Shown: positions 61,441 through 62,383 of the stretch, piece after piece
How the letters are laid out: every line of letters starts with the position of its first letter
How positions within the stretch are numbered: position 1 is the stretch's first letter
NCBI GenBank assembly: GCA_025602915.1
Contig: JAHLJZ010000119.1
Coordinates: 1 to 62,383, forward strand
Length of the DNA stretch: 62,383 nucleotides
DNA from: Paraphysoderma sedebokerense
Taxonomy: Eukaryota; Blastocladiomycota; Physodermatomycetes; Physodermatales; Physodermataceae
Reading direction: 5' to 3'
Made by a program: the position numbers and the translations under genes
The notes under the pieces: generated by a model
The model's database searches: none
Seen by the model: the letters and a program-made list of their open reading frames with translations, nothing else
What the model was told of the DNA's origin: nothing

Positions 61441-62353
61441 ATTATTGCAAAATATTATCCAACTCCTAGATCGCCATCCTGAATTGTCAGATTTAATTAC
61501 ATTTATTTGGGCAAAGTTTTTTTGCAATGCAGTCGCACGAGGGCTGCTTACAACCAAGACAATTGGACTACCCTACTTCCATTCGCAGAATTCTCCTACA
61601 ACTCAAGCCTTCACTCCTCTACAAACCTCACCCCATTCGAAGTCAACTATGGTTTCAACCCAACTTTTGATCCCCGGCTCCTTCCTTCAAATCACTCACC
61701 GCATGCCAACGACTTCCACGAACAAATCAGAAAAACTCAACTTTTAGTGGTCCGTCGCTAATTAAGATCAGGCGCGTACTCAAAAGTTGTTCGCCGACAA
61801 GAAACGTCTTACAGCACCTCAATTCAAACCCGGCGACAAAGTCTGGTTACTCCGCAACAATATTCCAACTGACCGACCATCATCTAAACTGGATTATCGC
61901 CGCCTGGGACCCTACAAGATTCTCCAACAAATCAATCCAGTCGCCTTCAAACTCGAATTACCACCCAACGTCAAACTCCACCCTGTTTTTCACACTTCAC
62001 TTCTTCAACCATATCACCAAAACACCTTCAAAAACCGAAATCCCGAACCACCGCCCACAGTTTTCATCAACGGCGAAACACGTTACATCGTGAAAGACCT
62101 ACTCGACACAAAAATTGTCCGCAACAAACGGTATTTCCTTGTCGACTGGGAAGGTTACACACCCAATGATCGAACCTGGGAACCCGAATCCAACATTCCA
62201 AGCCCACTCCGACGCGAATTCCTTTCAACACACAAAGAGCGCCGAGGACGTCGCTCAAAGAGGAGGGCGTAATGTAAGGAATCAAGTGGAACAAGTAAAC
62301 CTCGTTAAGGAAAGTGTAAAACGGTTGTCATAATCTTTCTGTGACAAAAAGGT
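61441..62353 (+). mobile_element. Fossil Ty3/gypsy chromovirus, 3' part of pol plus LTR start
   Basis: The 3' end of a Ty3/gypsy LTR retrotransposon. Parts seen: the end of the integrase core (NWTTLLPFAEFSYNSS, LTPFEVNYGF), the GPY-type region (PGDKVWLLRNN, LDYRRLGPYKIL, LHPVFHTSLLQPY) and a C-terminal chromodomain (YFLVDWEGYTPNDRTWEPES), which places it among chromoviruses. A purine-rich stretch (AAAGAGGAGGGCG) precedes what looks like the start of the 3' LTR at about 62273 (TGTAAGGAATC). Gag, protease, reverse transcriptase and RNase H are absent. The copy is broken, with a few breaks; readable motifs suggest moderate age. Confidence 0.85.
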
Positions 62354-62357
62354 AGAG

Positions 62358-62383
62358 CCGTCGCTAATTAAGATCAGGCGCGT
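62358..62383 (+). repeat. 26-bp direct repeat reaching the window end
   Basis: Identical to 61752-61777 inside the retroelement (starts CCGTCGCTAATTAAGATC). The window ends exactly within this second copy, as at a contig boundary in repetitive DNA. Confidence 0.8.

Overview
This window looks like part of a chytrid-type (zoosporic) fungal chromosome. Genes are spliced with many short introns (about 45-150 nt, mostly GT-AG, several with a TACTGAC/CTAAC-like branch site) and sit close together on both strands. Fungal identity is suggested by mitoribosomal proteins of fungal type (mL59-like, mS45/Bot1-like, mL49), a TTI2-like protein, a possible Git3-type receptor and a Ty3/gypsy chromovirus. Two genes used only in motile flagella, DRC8/EFCAB2 and DNAAF3, imply a swimming zoospore stage. 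All names come from reading motifs; no database search was run. Spans run from start codon to stop codon and include introns.

Region 1-16 kb: end of an LRR/F-box-like gene, UTP21 (ribosome biogenesis), a peptide:N-glycanase carrying an L-type lectin-like C-terminal domain, an unrecognised gene, an F-box/WD40-like protein, a ULP1-type SUMO protease and a C2H2 regulator. Region 16-24 kb: a 1.7-kb gap with a strong hairpin, then TTC36, mL49, RPS19, mitochondrial acyl carrier protein and DRC8. Region 23.6-43.5 kb: NUP155, VPS16, DNAAF3, uL13m, mL59, TTI2 and mS45. Region 44-52.6 kb: a lysophospholipid acyltransferase, homocysteine S-methyltransferase, a seven-helix receptor and queuine tRNA-ribosyltransferase (QTRT1).

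Region 52.6-62.4 kb is the unusual part. A secreted C1q-like gene with one in-frame TGA lies in a decayed tandem duplication that includes a second copy of the QTRT1 tail. Next come a BcsA-type cellulose-synthase-like glycosyltransferase and a membrane-anchored GH26-type glycanase, head to head across a 666-bp promoter with three GGTCACGTG sites, and then a 5'-truncated expansin-like gene. Together these look like a glucan synthesis and remodelling locus. The right end holds interleaved inverted repeats and the 3' end of a broken Ty3/gypsy chromovirus, and the window stops inside a repeated 26-mer.

How the genes fit together: mL49, uL13m, mL59, mS45 and the acyl carrier protein serve the mitochondrion. 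UTP21 and RPS19 serve the cytosolic small ribosomal subunit. DRC8 and DNAAF3 serve the axoneme. The GT2/GH26/expansin group probably builds and edits an extracellular beta-glucan.
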